Shown: positions 9,775-18,498 of the stretch, piece after piece | Layout: every line of letters starts with the position of its first letter | Position numbering within the stretch: the first letter of the stretch is position 1 | Assembly (NCBI GenBank): GCA_947471505.1 | Contig: CANIWM010000050.1 | Location: 1-46,935 of the forward strand | From: Chthoniobacteraceae bacterium | Lineage (GTDB): Bacteria; Verrucomicrobiota; Verrucomicrobiia; Chthoniobacterales; Chthoniobacteraceae | Direction: 5' to 3' | DNA: 46,935 nucleotides | Made by a program: the position numbers and the translations under genes | The notes under the pieces: generated by a model | Databases searched by the model: none | What the model saw: only the letters and a program-made list of their open reading frames with translations | What the model was told of the DNA's origin: nothing

Positions 9775-10551
9775 ATGAACGAACGAATCGCACATTTTCG
9801 CGCCTTCAAGAGCCGCAGCGAGCCTATCGCGGTGCTGACGGCTTATGATTACTCCAGCGCGCGGCTGCTTGCGGAGGCGGGCGTGGATGTGCTGCTGGTG
9901 GGCGATTCGCTGGGGATGGTCGTGCTCGGCTACCCGGACACGACGCTGGTGACGATGGACGAAATGCTGCACCACACTCGCGCCGTCGCACGCGGCGCAC
10001 ACGATGGCGGCGGCAAGGCGCTGATCCTCGCCGACCTTTGCTTTGGCAGTGCCGACACGCCTTCGGAGGCAGTGCGGAATGCAACGCATCTCGTGCAGGC
10101 TGGGGCGCACGCGGTGAAGCTGGAAGGTGGCGCTTCGCACGTCGCGCAGATCGAGGCCATCGTGGCGGCGGGCATCCCCGTGATGGCGCATATCGGGATG
10201 CAGCCGCAGCAAGTCCGCATCGAGGGCGGGTATAAAATGAAGGGCAAAACCGACGAGCAAGCCGCAGCCCTTTTAGTGGACGCGCACGCGGTGGAGAAAG
10301 CGGGCGCTTTTGGGCTCTTACTGGAACTCGTCGTCCCGGCAGTCGCAGCCACCATCACGGCCAGCGTAGGCATCCCGACTATTGGCATCGGCGCAGGCAC
10401 GGACTGCGATGGGCAGGTGCTCGTGCTGCACGACGTGATCGGGCTTTACCCGTGGTTTAAGCCGAAGTTCGCCACCAAGCGTGCAGACGTCGGGGGGGAG
10501 ATTCAGCGGGCGGCGAGGGAGTTTATCGCGGCGACAAAAAGGACTTCTTAG
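9775..10551 (+). CDS. panB: 3-methyl-2-oxobutanoate hydroxymethyltransferase
   Basis: This cytoplasmic TIM-barrel enzyme adds a hydroxymethyl group from methylene-tetrahydrofolate to 2-oxoisovalerate, the first committed step of pantothenate and CoA synthesis. The 258-residue length is normal for the family. Family signatures are visible in order: [35 protein letters not shown] (Mg-binding Asp), [12 protein letters not shown], the LLLELV catalytic Glu strand, and [17 protein letters not shown] near the C-terminus. ATG 9775 follows a GGCAGG Shine-Dalgarno-like stretch and aligns with family N-termini; the frame is open from 9733 with a weaker TTG start. No panC is adjacent. Confidence 0.93.
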   Translation: MNERIAHFRAFKSRSEPIAVLTAYDYSSARLLAEAGVDVLLVGDSLGMVVLGYPDTTLVTMDEMLHHTRAVARGAHDGGGKALILADLCFGSADTPSEAVRNATHLVQAGAHAVKLEGGASHVAQIEAIVAAGIPVMAHIGMQPQQVRIEGGYKMKGKTDEQAAALLVDAHAVEKAGAFGLLLELVVPAVAATITASVGIPTIGIGAGTDCDGQVLVLHDVIGLYPWFKPKFATKRADVGGEIQRAAREFIAATKRTS

Positions 10552-10598
10552 GAGCCTTGACGAATCGCGCGCGGCCCATAGGCTCCGCCCCGTTTTAT

Positions 10599-12578
10599 AT
10601 GCTCAATACTACTGCTCTACTCCGTTCTGCCAATGAAGCCCGTGGTCTCGCCATGGATGCCGTTCATGTCTGTAATAGTGGCCACCTTGGCCTCCCGCTG
10701 GGATGCGCTGAGATCGGCGCGGTGCTCTTTGGTCACGCCCTTTCGCACAACCCGGCAGACCCAAAATGGCTGAACCGCGACCGCTTTATCCTGAGCGCCG
10801 GGCATGGCTCGATGTTCCTGTACGGCTGGCTGCATTTGAGCGGCTATGCCTCCGTGGACCACGAGCAAGTGCAGAAGTTCCGCGCCCTCCACTCGCGCAC
10901 GCCGGGGCATCCTGAGTTCCACGAGACGGCTGGCGTGGAGGCGACGACGGGGCCGCTCGGGCAGGGCGTCAGCAACGCGGTGGGCTATGCCGTTTCGCAG
11001 AAAATGGCGGCGGCCAAATACAACACGGCGGAGCACACAATTTTCGACAACCACATCGTCTGCCTCGCGGGTGACGGCTGTATGCAAGAGGGAGTGGCGA
11101 TGGAGGCCATCGCGTTTGCCGGGCATTACCAGCTCGATAACCTCATCCTTTTTTATGACTCCAACGATGTGACGCTCGACGCGATGGCCATCGCCTCGCA
11201 GTCGGAGAATGCAGCGAAGCGCTTTGGCGCGATCGGCTGGGGCGTGCAAGTCGTGGACGGTCACGACATGGACGCCGTGCTCGCAGCATACGAAGCAGCG
11301 AAAGCCGCTGTCGGCAAACCGCAGCTCATCATCGCGAAGACGCTCATCGGCAAAGGAATCCCAGAAGTCGCAGGCACTGCGAAAGCACACGGCGAAGGCG
11401 GCGCGAAGTTCATCGCCGCAGCGCGGAAAGGGCTCGGCTTGCCGGACGAACATTTCTTCGTCAGCGCCGAGACGCGCGCCTATTACGCAGAGCACGCGGC
11501 TTCATTGGCAAAAGCGTATGATGCGTGGAAAGTGACGTTTGCCGCGTGGCAGCTTGCCAATTTCGACCTCGCCGCGCAGCTTGCTTCGGCGGGCGAAGTG
11601 CCAGTGGATTTGCTCTCGAAGATTCCCGCCTTCGCAGCGGACTCGAAGATCGCGACACGCAAAGCGGGCAGCGACGTTCTACAGCCCATCGCCGCTGCGT
11701 TGCCGAATTTCGTCGGCGGCAGCGCGGACCTTTACGGCTCCACGCTGAACTACATCACCGGCGGCAACGACTTCACCCCCGAGAACGGCTCTGGCCGCAA
11801 CATCCGCTTCGGCATCCGCGAGCACGGCATGGCGGGCATTATGAACGGCCTCGCCTACGACGGCCTCTTCCGCCCGAGCGGCGCGACGTTCCTCGTCTTC
11901 GCGGACTACTGCCGCGCCAGCATCCGCATTGCCGCACTGAGCGGATTGGCCCCGATCTACATCTTCACCCACGACAGCGTGGGCGTAGGCGAAGACGGCC
12001 CGACGCATCAGCCCGTAGAGACCGTCAGCGGCCTCCGCGTCATCCCGAACCTTGACGTCATCCGCCCCGCCGACCCGGAGGAAACCGCCGGAGCATTCGC
12101 CGCCGCTATGCTGCGCACCACCGGCCCGACACTCCTTGCGCTCTCCCGCCAAGCCGTCCCGATGCTCAACGAAGCCAGCGTGCAAACCCGCCGCGAAGGC
12201 GTGGCCAAAGGCGCATACATCCTCGTAAAAGAGACCGGCGCTTTGACCACGATCCTCCTCTCCGCAGGCAGTGAAGTGCAGCACGCAGTCGCCGCCGCAA
12301 AAGTGCTCGGCGACGGCGTTCGCGTCGTCAGCGTCCCATCGTTCTACCGCTTTGATCTCCAGCCCGCCGCCTACCGCGAAGAAGTCCTCCCATCAAGCTG
12401 CCGCCGCCGCGTCGCCATCGAAGCAGGCGTCTCCGCCCTCTGGTGGAAATACGTCGGCATCGACGGCAAAGTGCTGGCCATTGACCGCTTCGGCATCAGC
12501 GCTCCCGGCAATAAAGTGATGGAAATCCTCGGCATGACCTCGCAAGCCGTGGTGGATGCCGCGAAGTCGCTGGCGTAA
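10599..12578 (+). CDS. tkt: Transketolase
   Basis: Thiamine-diphosphate enzyme moving two-carbon ketol units between sugar phosphates in the pentose phosphate pathway. The 659-residue protein has the full three-domain layout: N-terminal ThDP domain with [19 protein letters not shown] and the cofactor motif starting GDG at residue 158; a middle domain with [12 protein letters not shown], the catalytic [14 protein letters not shown] and the pyrimidine-binding region; and a C-terminal domain with [19 protein letters not shown] 10599 is preferred over an in-frame TTG at 10557 because it begins at the family-typical position. It follows panB by 47 bp and may share its transcript. Confidence 0.95.
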   Translation: MLNTTALLRSANEARGLAMDAVHVCNSGHLGLPLGCAEIGAVLFGHALSHNPADPKWLNRDRFILSAGHGSMFLYGWLHLSGYASVDHEQVQKFRALHSRTPGHPEFHETAGVEATTGPLGQGVSNAVGYAVSQKMAAAKYNTAEHTIFDNHIVCLAGDGCMQEGVAMEAIAFAGHYQLDNLILFYDSNDVTLDAMAIASQSENAAKRFGAIGWGVQVVDGHDMDAVLAAYEAAKAAVGKPQLIIAKTLIGKGIPEVAGTAKAHGEGGAKFIAAARKGLGLPDEHFFVSAETRAYYAEHAASLAKAYDAWKVTFAAWQLANFDLAAQLASAGEVPVDLLSKIPAFAADSKIATRKAGSDVLQPIAAALPNFVGGSADLYGSTLNYITGGNDFTPENGSGRNIRFGIREHGMAGIMNGLAYDGLFRPSGATFLVFADYCRASIRIAALSGLAPIYIFTHDSVGVGEDGPTHQPVETVSGLRVIPNLDVIRPADPEETAGAFAAAMLRTTGPTLLALSRQAVPMLNEASVQTRREGVAKGAYILVKETGALTTILLSAGSEVQHAVAAAKVLGDGVRVVSVPSFYRFDLQPAAYREEVLPSSCRRRVAIEAGVSALWWKYVGIDGKVLAIDRFGISAPGNKVMEILGMTSQAVVDAAKSLA

Positions 12579-12622
12579 TCTCTACGATTGCCTGATACGG
12601 CGGACAGGAGTATCGAAGTAGT

Positions 12623-12808
12623 ATGAAATTCGACATTATCGAAGCGCTCCGCGAGACGCTTCATACAGTGGCGTTTCTTCCATTCTTTGTCCGCCTACAT
12701 TCGGGAGAGAGACTCCGCGTGCTGCATTCCGATTTCCTCAGCAGTGTGGTAAATGCGTTCGAATCCGCAGCGATAAACTCACGTTTTCCTTGTCGCCCAA
12801 ACCTGTGA
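12623..12808 (+). pseudogene. Truncated remnant of a small conserved protein
   Basis: The first 41 residues (MKFDIIEALRETLHTVAFLPF, then FVRLHSGERLRVLHSDFLS) have the look of a small family, about 70 residues long, that I recall from related bacteria, where the sequence goes on with a D-G-R-T turn and further strands. Here the frame loses that character after the FLS segment and runs into the 36-bp hairpin repeat at 12777, which supplies its last residues. I therefore read it as a gene whose 3' end was replaced when the repeat or the neighbouring toxin-antitoxin cassette arrived. The family comparison is from memory. It could still be expressed as a 61-residue peptide. Confidence 0.45.
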
Positions 12809-12812
12809 GTTG
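12777..12812. repeat. 36-bp hairpin repeat, copy 1
   Basis: The sequence begins ACTCACGTTTTCCTTGTCG and ends GTGAGTTG, so its ends are complementary (ACTCAC / GTGAGT). It matches the copy at 13426-13461 at 33 of 36 positions. Both copies also have AATCCGCAGCG a little upstream, at about 12762 and 13386, so the repeat family is longer than the core. It lies between the truncated gene and the antitoxin gene. Confidence 0.75.
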
Positions 12813-12844
12813 ACGCCCTGCAGCACTTCGGGCACCTTCCTCAG

Positions 12845-13099
12845 ATGAGCACGCTTGTTGAAATCGAAGAGGCTATTCTCGAATTGCCGCCGAAAGAGAA
12901 ATCTCAACTCGTGGACTGGCTGGACGAGCATCGCGATGACATCGCTCCGGTGACGGACGGGCAGCAGGCGGAATTGCGCCGTCGCCAAAGTGAACTCGTG
13001 GAGCACCCTGAACTCGCCCAGCCGCTCAATGCGGATTTTTTTGCCGGGCTGCGCCGCAAAATCGCCGATGTTTGCACTGCTCAAACATCCGCTCGTTGA
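12845..13099 (+). CDS. Antitoxin of a RelE/ParE-type module (TIGR02574-like)
   Basis: An 84-residue acidic and basic mixed protein with the ELPPKEKSQLVDWLDEH segment typical of the short addiction-module component family TIGR02574, whose members are antitoxins for RelE/ParE toxins. It would bind and neutralise the toxin encoded immediately downstream and probably repress their common promoter. The toxin start codon at 13068 lies inside this gene, so the two are translationally coupled by a 32-bp overlap. The C-terminal part (LAQPLNADFFAGLRRKIAD) is the likely toxin-wrapping segment. Both genes lie between two copies of the same hairpin repeat. Confidence 0.65.
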   Translation: MSTLVEIEEAILELPPKEKSQLVDWLDEHRDDIAPVTDGQQAELRRRQSELVEHPELAQPLNADFFAGLRRKIADVCTAQTSAR

Positions 13100-13376
13100 T
13101 TGTGATTTCGAGGAGGCCGCGCTGCACTATGCGTTGCGGGACGCGAGATTGGCAGAACGATTTATCGAAGTGGCCGAATCCTCATTGCGTGAACTCGCAA
13201 ACGCTCCGTTTCGCCATCGGATGCGGTTCGATGATATTCGTCGCTTGAATCTGCCCACTTTTCCCTACGGCATTTTCTATTTTGTCCGAGAAGAATCCAT
13301 TTACTTGATCGCACTGCTGCACGGTGCTCGCGACCATGAATCCGCACTCTCCCGTCGTCGTGCTATGTGGGAGTGA
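13068..13376 (+). CDS. RelE/ParE-family toxin
   Basis: A 102-residue protein with the RelE/ParE superfamily layout: an N-terminal helical stretch (FEEAALHYALRDARLAERFIEVAE), a second helix (SSLRELANAPFRHRMRF), then strands (IRRLNLPTFPYGIFYFVREE and IYLIALLHGARD) ending in the HGARDHESALSRR tail. That PYGIFYFVREE...IALLHGARD pattern is characteristic of ParE/RelE-like toxins, which act on gyrase or on ribosome-bound mRNA; which applies here cannot be told. The start ATG 13068 overlaps the antitoxin gene; the frame is open further upstream, but that part is antitoxin coding sequence in another frame. Confidence 0.75.
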   Translation: MFALLKHPLVDCDFEEAALHYALRDARLAERFIEVAESSLRELANAPFRHRMRFDDIRRLNLPTFPYGIFYFVREESIYLIALLHGARDHESALSRRRAMWE

Positions 13377-13425
13377 GCGGCGTGCAAATCCGCAGCGGAA
13401 AAGTGGATGGATGAAAAGCGTCCAG

Positions 13426-13461
13426 ACTCACGTTTTCTTTGTCGTCCAAACCCGTGAGTTG
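13426..13461. repeat. 36-bp hairpin repeat, copy 2
   Basis: Second copy of the hairpin repeat at 12777-12812, differing at three positions, with terminal complementarity ACTCAC / GTGAGT. It lies 49 bp after the toxin stop codon and 32 bp before the Uma2-family gene. With copy 1 it brackets the toxin-antitoxin pair in direct orientation. Confidence 0.75.
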
Positions 13462-13493
13462 CCACGCAGGTGGAAATCTGCAACCGTCCAGCC

Positions 13494-14060
13494 ATGTCTG
13501 TTCGTGTTCATCATCGCTTCACGGTTGAGGAGTATTATCGCATGGCGGAAGTCGGCTTGATCCCGCGAGGGGCTCGCGTGGAGTTATTGGACGGGCAGAT
13601 CGTAGATATGATGCCCATCGGTCCATTCCACTCGGGAGTCGTCAATCGGCTCAACGCCCTATTTTCCAAACTCAACGACGAACGCTGGATCGTCGTGGCG
13701 CAGAACCCTGTCCGCTTGAGTCGGAACAACGAACCGCAGCCGGACCTCATGCTCGTGAAGCGCCGTGCGGACTCCTACACGCGCTCGCATCCTGGCCCGG
13801 ACGATGTGTTCCTGCTCATCGAAGCGGCGGACTCGTCTTTGGACTTCGACCATGCGGAAAAGCTCCCGATTTACGGAAAAGCGGGCATCTCCGAAGTATG
13901 GATTGTGAACCTCCAAGACCGGCAGATCGAACTTTACCGTGACCCGCACTTCACCGGCTACGGCACCACCATCATCCTCCGCGAAGACGCCAAAGCTGCA
14001 CCCGCCGCATTCCCCGACGCGCAAATCTCGGTCGGTGAGTTGCTGGCGATTCAGGATTAA
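13494..14060 (+). CDS. Uma2-family (DUF820) PD-(D/E)XK nuclease-like protein
   Basis: A 188-residue protein with the complete Uma2/DUF820 layout: FTVEEYYRMAEVGLI, then ARVELLDGQIVDMMPIG, HSGVVNRLNALFS, the QPDLMLVKRR strand carrying the conserved Asp, and LLIEAADSSLDFDHAEKLP followed by YGKAGISEVWIVNL. These are the conserved acidic and Lys positions of a PD-(D/E)XK nuclease fold. The biological role of the family is uncertain, and it is often found in multiple copies in Verrucomicrobiota, Cyanobacteria and Chloroflexota. ATG 13494 fits the family N-terminus; an in-frame GTG at 13470 is less likely. Confidence 0.85.
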   Translation: MSVRVHHRFTVEEYYRMAEVGLIPRGARVELLDGQIVDMMPIGPFHSGVVNRLNALFSKLNDERWIVVAQNPVRLSRNNEPQPDLMLVKRRADSYTRSHPGPDDVFLLIEAADSSLDFDHAEKLPIYGKAGISEVWIVNLQDRQIELYRDPHFTGYGTTIILREDAKAAPAAFPDAQISVGELLAIQD

Positions 14061-14079
14061 AACGACCCAACCCCTCCCG

Positions 14080-15402
14080 ATGCCAAAGCCCGTCCATCGC
14101 CGTCACTTTATCCACACCGTCGCCGCCGGGTTCGGCGCTGCGGTGCTGGCGGAAGACGAGCCTCGCATCGAGATGCGACTGCCCGCACGCACTTGGGCGC
14201 GGCCTACGACGTGGATCGGCTCCGTCACCGATACCAAGGCTATCGTGAAAGCGAAGGTGCCCGCTGGCGCAGACTGTCGGCTCGTGGTCCGCAAGGCTTC
14301 TGGCGGCGAGTCGCTCGTATTTGGCCCCGATTCGCCGCCTGTGCCGCTGAACGTCGCGCGCTTTCGCGTGAGTAAATTGGAGCCGCTCACGGACTACATC
14401 TACACGCTGGAAGTGGGCGAGCGTCCGTCCAATTTCCCCGCCGGAAGCATCCGCACGATGGGGCCAGCGGAGAAGCCGTGGTCGTTTAACTTCGCCTTCT
14501 CCTCCTGCGCCGCCACTGGCTCGCAGCACCCAGTTTTCAGCACCATCCTAGAGCGGCGGCCGGCGGTCTTTTTGCACCTCGGCGACTTGCACTACACGAA
14601 TATCTCCCGCCCAGACCCGCGCTACTACCGCGCCGCTTGGGATACCGTGCTTTCTTCGCAGACACAGGCCGCGCTCTATCGCTCCGTGCCGCTCGCCTAC
14701 GTGTGGGACGACCACGATTTCGGCCCAAACGACAGCGACGCACGCGGGCCGGGCCGGAGCGTCGCGTGCGAAGTCTATCGCGAATACGCGCCCGTGTACA
14801 ACCTGCCGACGGGGCCGCGCGACGGGGCGATTTACCAAGCATTCTCCATCGGGCGAGTCCGCTTCATCATGACGGACCTGCGCAGCCAACGTTCCCCGGA
14901 TAAAGCGCCCGACGGCCCCGAGAAAACGATGATGGGCGCAGAGCAAAAAAAGTGGTTCAAGCGCGAACTCCGCGCAGCCGCCAATGACCACGCCCTCGTC
15001 TTCTGGGCCAGCAGCGTGCCGTGGATCGGCACTGGCGACGCAGACTCTTGGCAGAGCTACGCCACCGAGCGCCGCGAGCTTGCCGACTACATGGCCGCGA
15101 TAGGCATTCGCAACCTCTGCATCCTATGCGGCGACGCCCACATGCTGGCCGCCGACAACGGGCGCAACAGTGATTACTCCAGCACCCGCTCCCTCCGCAT
15201 CCCCGTGCTCCACGGCTCCTCACTCGACCAAGGCGGCAGCTATAAAGGTGGCCCCTACAGCGAGAGCTACTACACCCCGCGCCCCGGTGAAGGCTGCTTC
15301 GGCTGGGTAGAAATCGAAGACGACGGGCAGAAAGTCGTCGTCAATTTCACCGGCAGAACCCACCGCGATGAAGTGATGGTGAAGCATCGCTTTGAGGTGT
15401 GA
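14080..15402 (+). CDS. PhoD-like metallophosphoesterase, exported
   Basis: A 440-residue member of the PhoD alkaline phosphatase/phosphodiesterase family. The N-terminus HRRHFIHTVAAGFGAAVLA is a twin-arginine-type signal, as in other PhoD proteins. A fibronectin-like domain follows (about residues 25-125), then the metallophosphatase domain with LHLGDLHY, the VWDDHDFGPND metal-binding motif, FWASSVPW and ILCGDAHMLAADNG. The ligands fit a Ca/Fe-dependent phosphoesterase acting on phosphodiesters or phosphomonoesters outside the cytoplasm. It starts 20 bp after the Uma2-family gene. The in-frame upstream extension to 13939 overlaps that gene and is rejected. Confidence 0.85.
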   Translation: MPKPVHRRHFIHTVAAGFGAAVLAEDEPRIEMRLPARTWARPTTWIGSVTDTKAIVKAKVPAGADCRLVVRKASGGESLVFGPDSPPVPLNVARFRVSKLEPLTDYIYTLEVGERPSNFPAGSIRTMGPAEKPWSFNFAFSSCAATGSQHPVFSTILERRPAVFLHLGDLHYTNISRPDPRYYRAAWDTVLSSQTQAALYRSVPLAYVWDDHDFGPNDSDARGPGRSVACEVYREYAPVYNLPTGPRDGAIYQAFSIGRVRFIMTDLRSQRSPDKAPDGPEKTMMGAEQKKWFKRELRAAANDHALVFWASSVPWIGTGDADSWQSYATERRELADYMAAIGIRNLCILCGDAHMLAADNGRNSDYSSTRSLRIPVLHGSSLDQGGSYKGGPYSESYYTPRPGEGCFGWVEIEDDGQKVVVNFTGRTHRDEVMVKHRFEV

Positions 15403-15446
15403 GGTTTCCGCTTCCGCTTTCGGTGGGGGGCGGTATGTTTTGCGCC

Positions 15447-15785
15447 ATGCTTACGCTTACAGAAAATGCTGCTCGCCATCTTCGGACGATGCTGGAGGAA
15501 AAGGGGGAGCCGGAAAAATGTCTGCGCATCTCGATCGAGCGCGGGGGGTGCGCGGGGATGAGCTACGAGATGTCGCTCGATGCTGAGAAGCCGGGTGATT
15601 CCGCCGCAGAGCGCGAGGGCGTGAAGGTGATCGTGGATGCGGCTAGTTTGGAATATCTCGACGGCTCGACGGTGGATTATTGCGATGACCTCGCGGGCAC
15701 CGGCTTCCGCATTCAGAATCCAAAGGCGACGCGCTCGTGCGGCTGTGGCACGTCGTTCGAGCCAGCAGAGGAAGCGGCACACTGA
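15447..15785 (+). CDS. A-type iron-sulfur cluster carrier (IscA/ErpA/SufA family)
   Basis: A 112-residue HesB-fold protein that accepts and delivers [2Fe-2S] or [4Fe-4S] clusters to apo-enzymes in the cytoplasm. The three ligand cysteines are present: Cys35 in RGGCAGMSYEM and Cys98/Cys100 in SCGCGTSF. The length and the opening LTENAARHLRTMLEEKG match the family. It is not beside isc or suf genes here, so I cannot say whether it is IscA, SufA or ErpA. It is followed four bases later by the membrane protein gene at 15790. ATG 15447 is preferred over ATG 15435. Confidence 0.92.
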   Translation: MLTLTENAARHLRTMLEEKGEPEKCLRISIERGGCAGMSYEMSLDAEKPGDSAAEREGVKVIVDAASLEYLDGSTVDYCDDLAGTGFRIQNPKATRSCGCGTSFEPAEEAAH

Positions 15786-15789
15786 GGCT

Positions 15790-17400
15790 ATGGCGCGCGG
15801 GCTTCTCGGCTTTGATGTTCAGGATTCGACGCGCGAAAAGCGGGGTGGTGGGGCGTTCCTGTGGACGGTTGTTTTGCTCCTGCTGACGGGGGCTGCGCTG
15901 GCGAGCTGGATTGGTTCCTTTTACGTCATCGGCCACCCGGAACTGCCGAGCTGCTACCGGTTTTTGAAGAAGCTCAAAAAGCTGGAGTCGCCGTGGCAAT
16001 TTGGAGTGATCAGCGACCCGGTGAGAAAAGAAGACCCAGCCCGGAAAGGCCGACGGACAGAACCTCCGCGCGGGACGTTTCTTTCGCCAAAGCAATTATT
16101 GGAGCGCGTGCCGAAGGCGGAATCGGAGTCGCTTCTCGGCTTTGGCACGATGAGCAAAAAGAAGATGGTGGAGAACAACGCGGAGCTTCTGCGGATGTAT
16201 CTAAAAAACTACCGCGAGAACAAGAAATCGGTTCCCTATGTGACGGGAGTTTTTGAAGTCGTAGAGGCGCATCTTTTGAAAGCGGGCGACTTTTTCCCCA
16301 GCGGCGTCGTGGCCCTTACTCAGGCGAAGGATTACCCGCAGGTGCTCGTGGAGATGGTCTTTCCGGCGAACAGCGCGAGTACGAGGACGATCCTGAGCCT
16401 GCTGCCGAGAGGGCGCGAGATCACGCTTGAGCGCTCGCGTGATTTGGCCGCCGTGATTCACTGCGAGCGGATGTCGGACTCGCAGATGCAGTTCACCGTC
16501 GTTCCGCTTTTATATGGCGCTTTTCAACTCAAGGACGCGCGCGGCAGCTTCACGCTCAAGAGCCCCGAGGACTTGGAAGACCCGAAGTATGGTGGGAGCC
16601 CGATCAACGCCATCAACATTGATGGCAGCTTCCCGATTATCCAAGGAATGCGCTTTCAGCAGGACTTGGCCGATTACGCCACCTATCGGCGAAAAATTCT
16701 CGCCAGCGGTGAGGCGGAACGCCCCGCGCCCAGCCAGATCATAGCCCTTCGCTCCACTACGCCCGGCGGCGAGCCTGTGGAAGTCGCGACGCCCAAAGTC
16801 ATCCGCGAGGCGGCCCCGCCTTTACCTACTCCTGCCCCTGCGCCCACGCCGATGCCGACGCGGACGCAGCGCAATCCGACGAGTTCCGTCGCCACGCCGA
16901 CGCCGCGGCCTGCGATCATCAATTCTGTCGCCCCGACTCCCGTGCCGCAGCGATTCCCGCTTGCTCCGCGCCCGATTGTCCGCGCGGCCCCGCAGCCTGT
17001 CGCGCCGCCGACGCCGGAGCCGGAGCCGCCGAAGCCGGTCGTGCTTTCGATGCCTCCCGTGAAGCGGCAAGCGCTCACGACAAAGGAAGCGAGCGCTCTG
17101 GTGGACTCGTTCGACCCATCTGCCGAGATGGTAATCAGCGGCGAATTTGTTGTCACCGGCGTGCTCGGCCAGCGCGTCGCTCTACGTGCCAGCGAGGCAC
17201 TGCGCGACCGTGATGCCGACCCTACGGTCGCAGGTACGACGGGTGCGATGATCGTTGTGGATTTCCCGCAGGGCATCCAGCCTCCCGCAAAAGATACGAC
17301 CTTCTCGCGCGACGGTGCGCGTGGCTTTCGTATCAAGTCTATCCGCCGTTCCGGCACCGGGCAAATCACGATTATGGCGGAGGATGCGGCGAAACCGTAG
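15790..17400 (+). CDS. Single-pass membrane protein with Pro-rich linker, unknown function
   Basis: A 536-residue protein with a short cytoplasmic N-terminus, one transmembrane helix at about residues 24-47 (FLWTVVLLLLTGAALASWIG), a soluble domain to about residue 310, a Pro/Ala/Thr-rich linker at about 335-430 (PTPAPAPTPMPTRTQ and similar) and a C-terminal beta-rich domain (SGEFVVTGVLGQRVALRASEALRD). The linker is the kind that spans periplasm or a cell wall layer. I do not recognise the globular domains. It begins four bases after the Fe-S carrier gene and ends 24 bp before the SGNH/MBOAT operon, so it may be the first member of that transcript. Confidence 0.75.
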   Translation: MARGLLGFDVQDSTREKRGGGAFLWTVVLLLLTGAALASWIGSFYVIGHPELPSCYRFLKKLKKLESPWQFGVISDPVRKEDPARKGRRTEPPRGTFLSPKQLLERVPKAESESLLGFGTMSKKKMVENNAELLRMYLKNYRENKKSVPYVTGVFEVVEAHLLKAGDFFPSGVVALTQAKDYPQVLVEMVFPANSASTRTILSLLPRGREITLERSRDLAAVIHCERMSDSQMQFTVVPLLYGAFQLKDARGSFTLKSPEDLEDPKYGGSPINAINIDGSFPIIQGMRFQQDLADYATYRRKILASGEAERPAPSQIIALRSTTPGGEPVEVATPKVIREAAPPLPTPAPAPTPMPTRTQRNPTSSVATPTPRPAIINSVAPTPVPQRFPLAPRPIVRAAPQPVAPPTPEPEPPKPVVLSMPPVKRQALTTKEASALVDSFDPSAEMVISGEFVVTGVLGQRVALRASEALRDRDADPTVAGTTGAMIVVDFPQGIQPPAKDTTFSRDGARGFRIKSIRRSGTGQITIMAEDAAKP

Positions 17401-17424
17401 CTTGCCGCGCGGGGTGGGATTCCT

Positions 17425-18498
17425 ATGCTCCCGCGCCGTGAAATTGCCCGAGAGCCCAACCTACATCTGCTGCGCGTGACTGCTGAAAAGAAACAGCCAT
17501 CCCACGTCCGACGGCTCATCGTGGGCGCTCGCAATGTTGCACTGTTTTTTGGCGCGCTCGTTGGCGTGGGGGCGATCCAATCGCGAAATATCACGGTGCC
17601 AGAAGGCGGCTCGTTGTGGCGAAAATGGCAGCACATCTCCGAGCGGGGCGCGCAGTATTCGCTGCTCTTTGTCGGCTCTAGCCGAGTGGAGCATCATTTC
17701 ATCCCAGAGCAGTTCGACGCGATGCTGAAGGAGCAGGGGCATTCGGTGAAGTCGTTCAACTTTGGGCAGGATGGGATGTTCCCGCCGGAGAGTCTTTACG
17801 TCCTGCGCAAGCTGCTGGAACACACGCCTGCACGGCCTCGCTGGGTGTTGATCGATTTGATGGAGTTCACGCCCGTGCTTCCGAAAAACGAATACGGAGA
17901 GCGGGCGGTGTTGTGGCACGATTGGCATCACTCGTGGAGGACCTTGCAATACGTCACCGCTTCGCAAATGCCGCTCTCGGAGCGGATGGACGCCGCTTTT
18001 TACCACGCGGGATTGCTGATGCAGCGCACTGTCGGAGTGGGCGACGGGCAGGCCCCGTTGCAACTCCAGTTGAAGCTCGTGCAGCCGAGAAAGTCTCCGA
18101 CGATTGCCAACGCTGGATACGAGCCGCTGGCTGCGCGGCCTTTGTCGCCGGAGGAGGAGGGCAAGTTCCGTACGGGGCTGGCGAGCCTCCAATCGTCAAC
18201 GAGGCAAATCGAGATGCCCGCGCCTTACCGCGCCGAGCTGGAGGAAATCGTCGCGCTCGTCCGTAGGCATGGGGCGGTGCCGGTGTTCGTGGTCGCTCCT
18301 GTTTGCAATACGGAGCAGCGCTTCAAGGACTGGCCGCCTGCGGATGTTGCGCAGTTTTCGTATGATCACCCGGAGACGTACCCGACGTTGTATTTGGCCG
18401 AGCAGCGATACGATGCCGAGCATCTCGACGCGGCGGGCGCGAAGGAATTTACGCGGATATTCGCGACGGAATTTGCCGACTGGCTGAAACGCAAATGA
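17425..18498 (+). CDS. Membrane-anchored SGNH-type protein 1 of the MBOAT operon
   Basis: A 357-residue protein with one N-terminal hydrophobic segment (about residues 31-50) and an SGNH/GDSL-like domain outside. Block I is LLFVGSSRVEHH (Ser85/Ser86), a second conserved block is GQDGMFPPESLYVLRKLL, and a C-terminal YDAEHLD supplies the DxxH dyad. This resembles DltD and the AlgJ/AlgX group, which hand acyl groups to extracellular polymers. It is a diverged paralogue of the next two genes, longer at its N-terminus and less similar. ATG 17425 is the first start; a GTG at 17476 is possible. Its stop overlaps the start of the next gene (ATGA). Confidence 0.78.
   Translation: MLPRREIAREPNLHLLRVTAEKKQPSHVRRLIVGARNVALFFGALVGVGAIQSRNITVPEGGSLWRKWQHISERGAQYSLLFVGSSRVEHHFIPEQFDAMLKEQGHSVKSFNFGQDGMFPPESLYVLRKLLEHTPARPRWVLIDLMEFTPVLPKNEYGERAVLWHDWHHSWRTLQYVTASQMPLSERMDAAFYHAGLLMQRTVGVGDGQAPLQLQLKLVQPRKSPTIANAGYEPLAARPLSPEEEGKFRTGLASLQSSTRQIEMPAPYRAELEEIVALVRRHGAVPVFVVAPVCNTEQRFKDWPPADVAQFSYDHPETYPTLYLAEQRYDAEHLDAAGAKEFTRIFATEFADWLKRK

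Noticed and set aside
7384-10260. 958-codon open frame on the minus strand antisense to the C45 gene and panB
   Set aside because: It is antisense to clearly identified genes, has Arg/His/Ala-rich shadow composition and arises from G/C bias at third codon positions.
12755-12768. tRNA-like T-loop sequence (GTTCGAATCC)
   Set aside because: No matching acceptor stem, D-arm or anticodon arm could be drawn upstream, and the T-stem has a mismatch.
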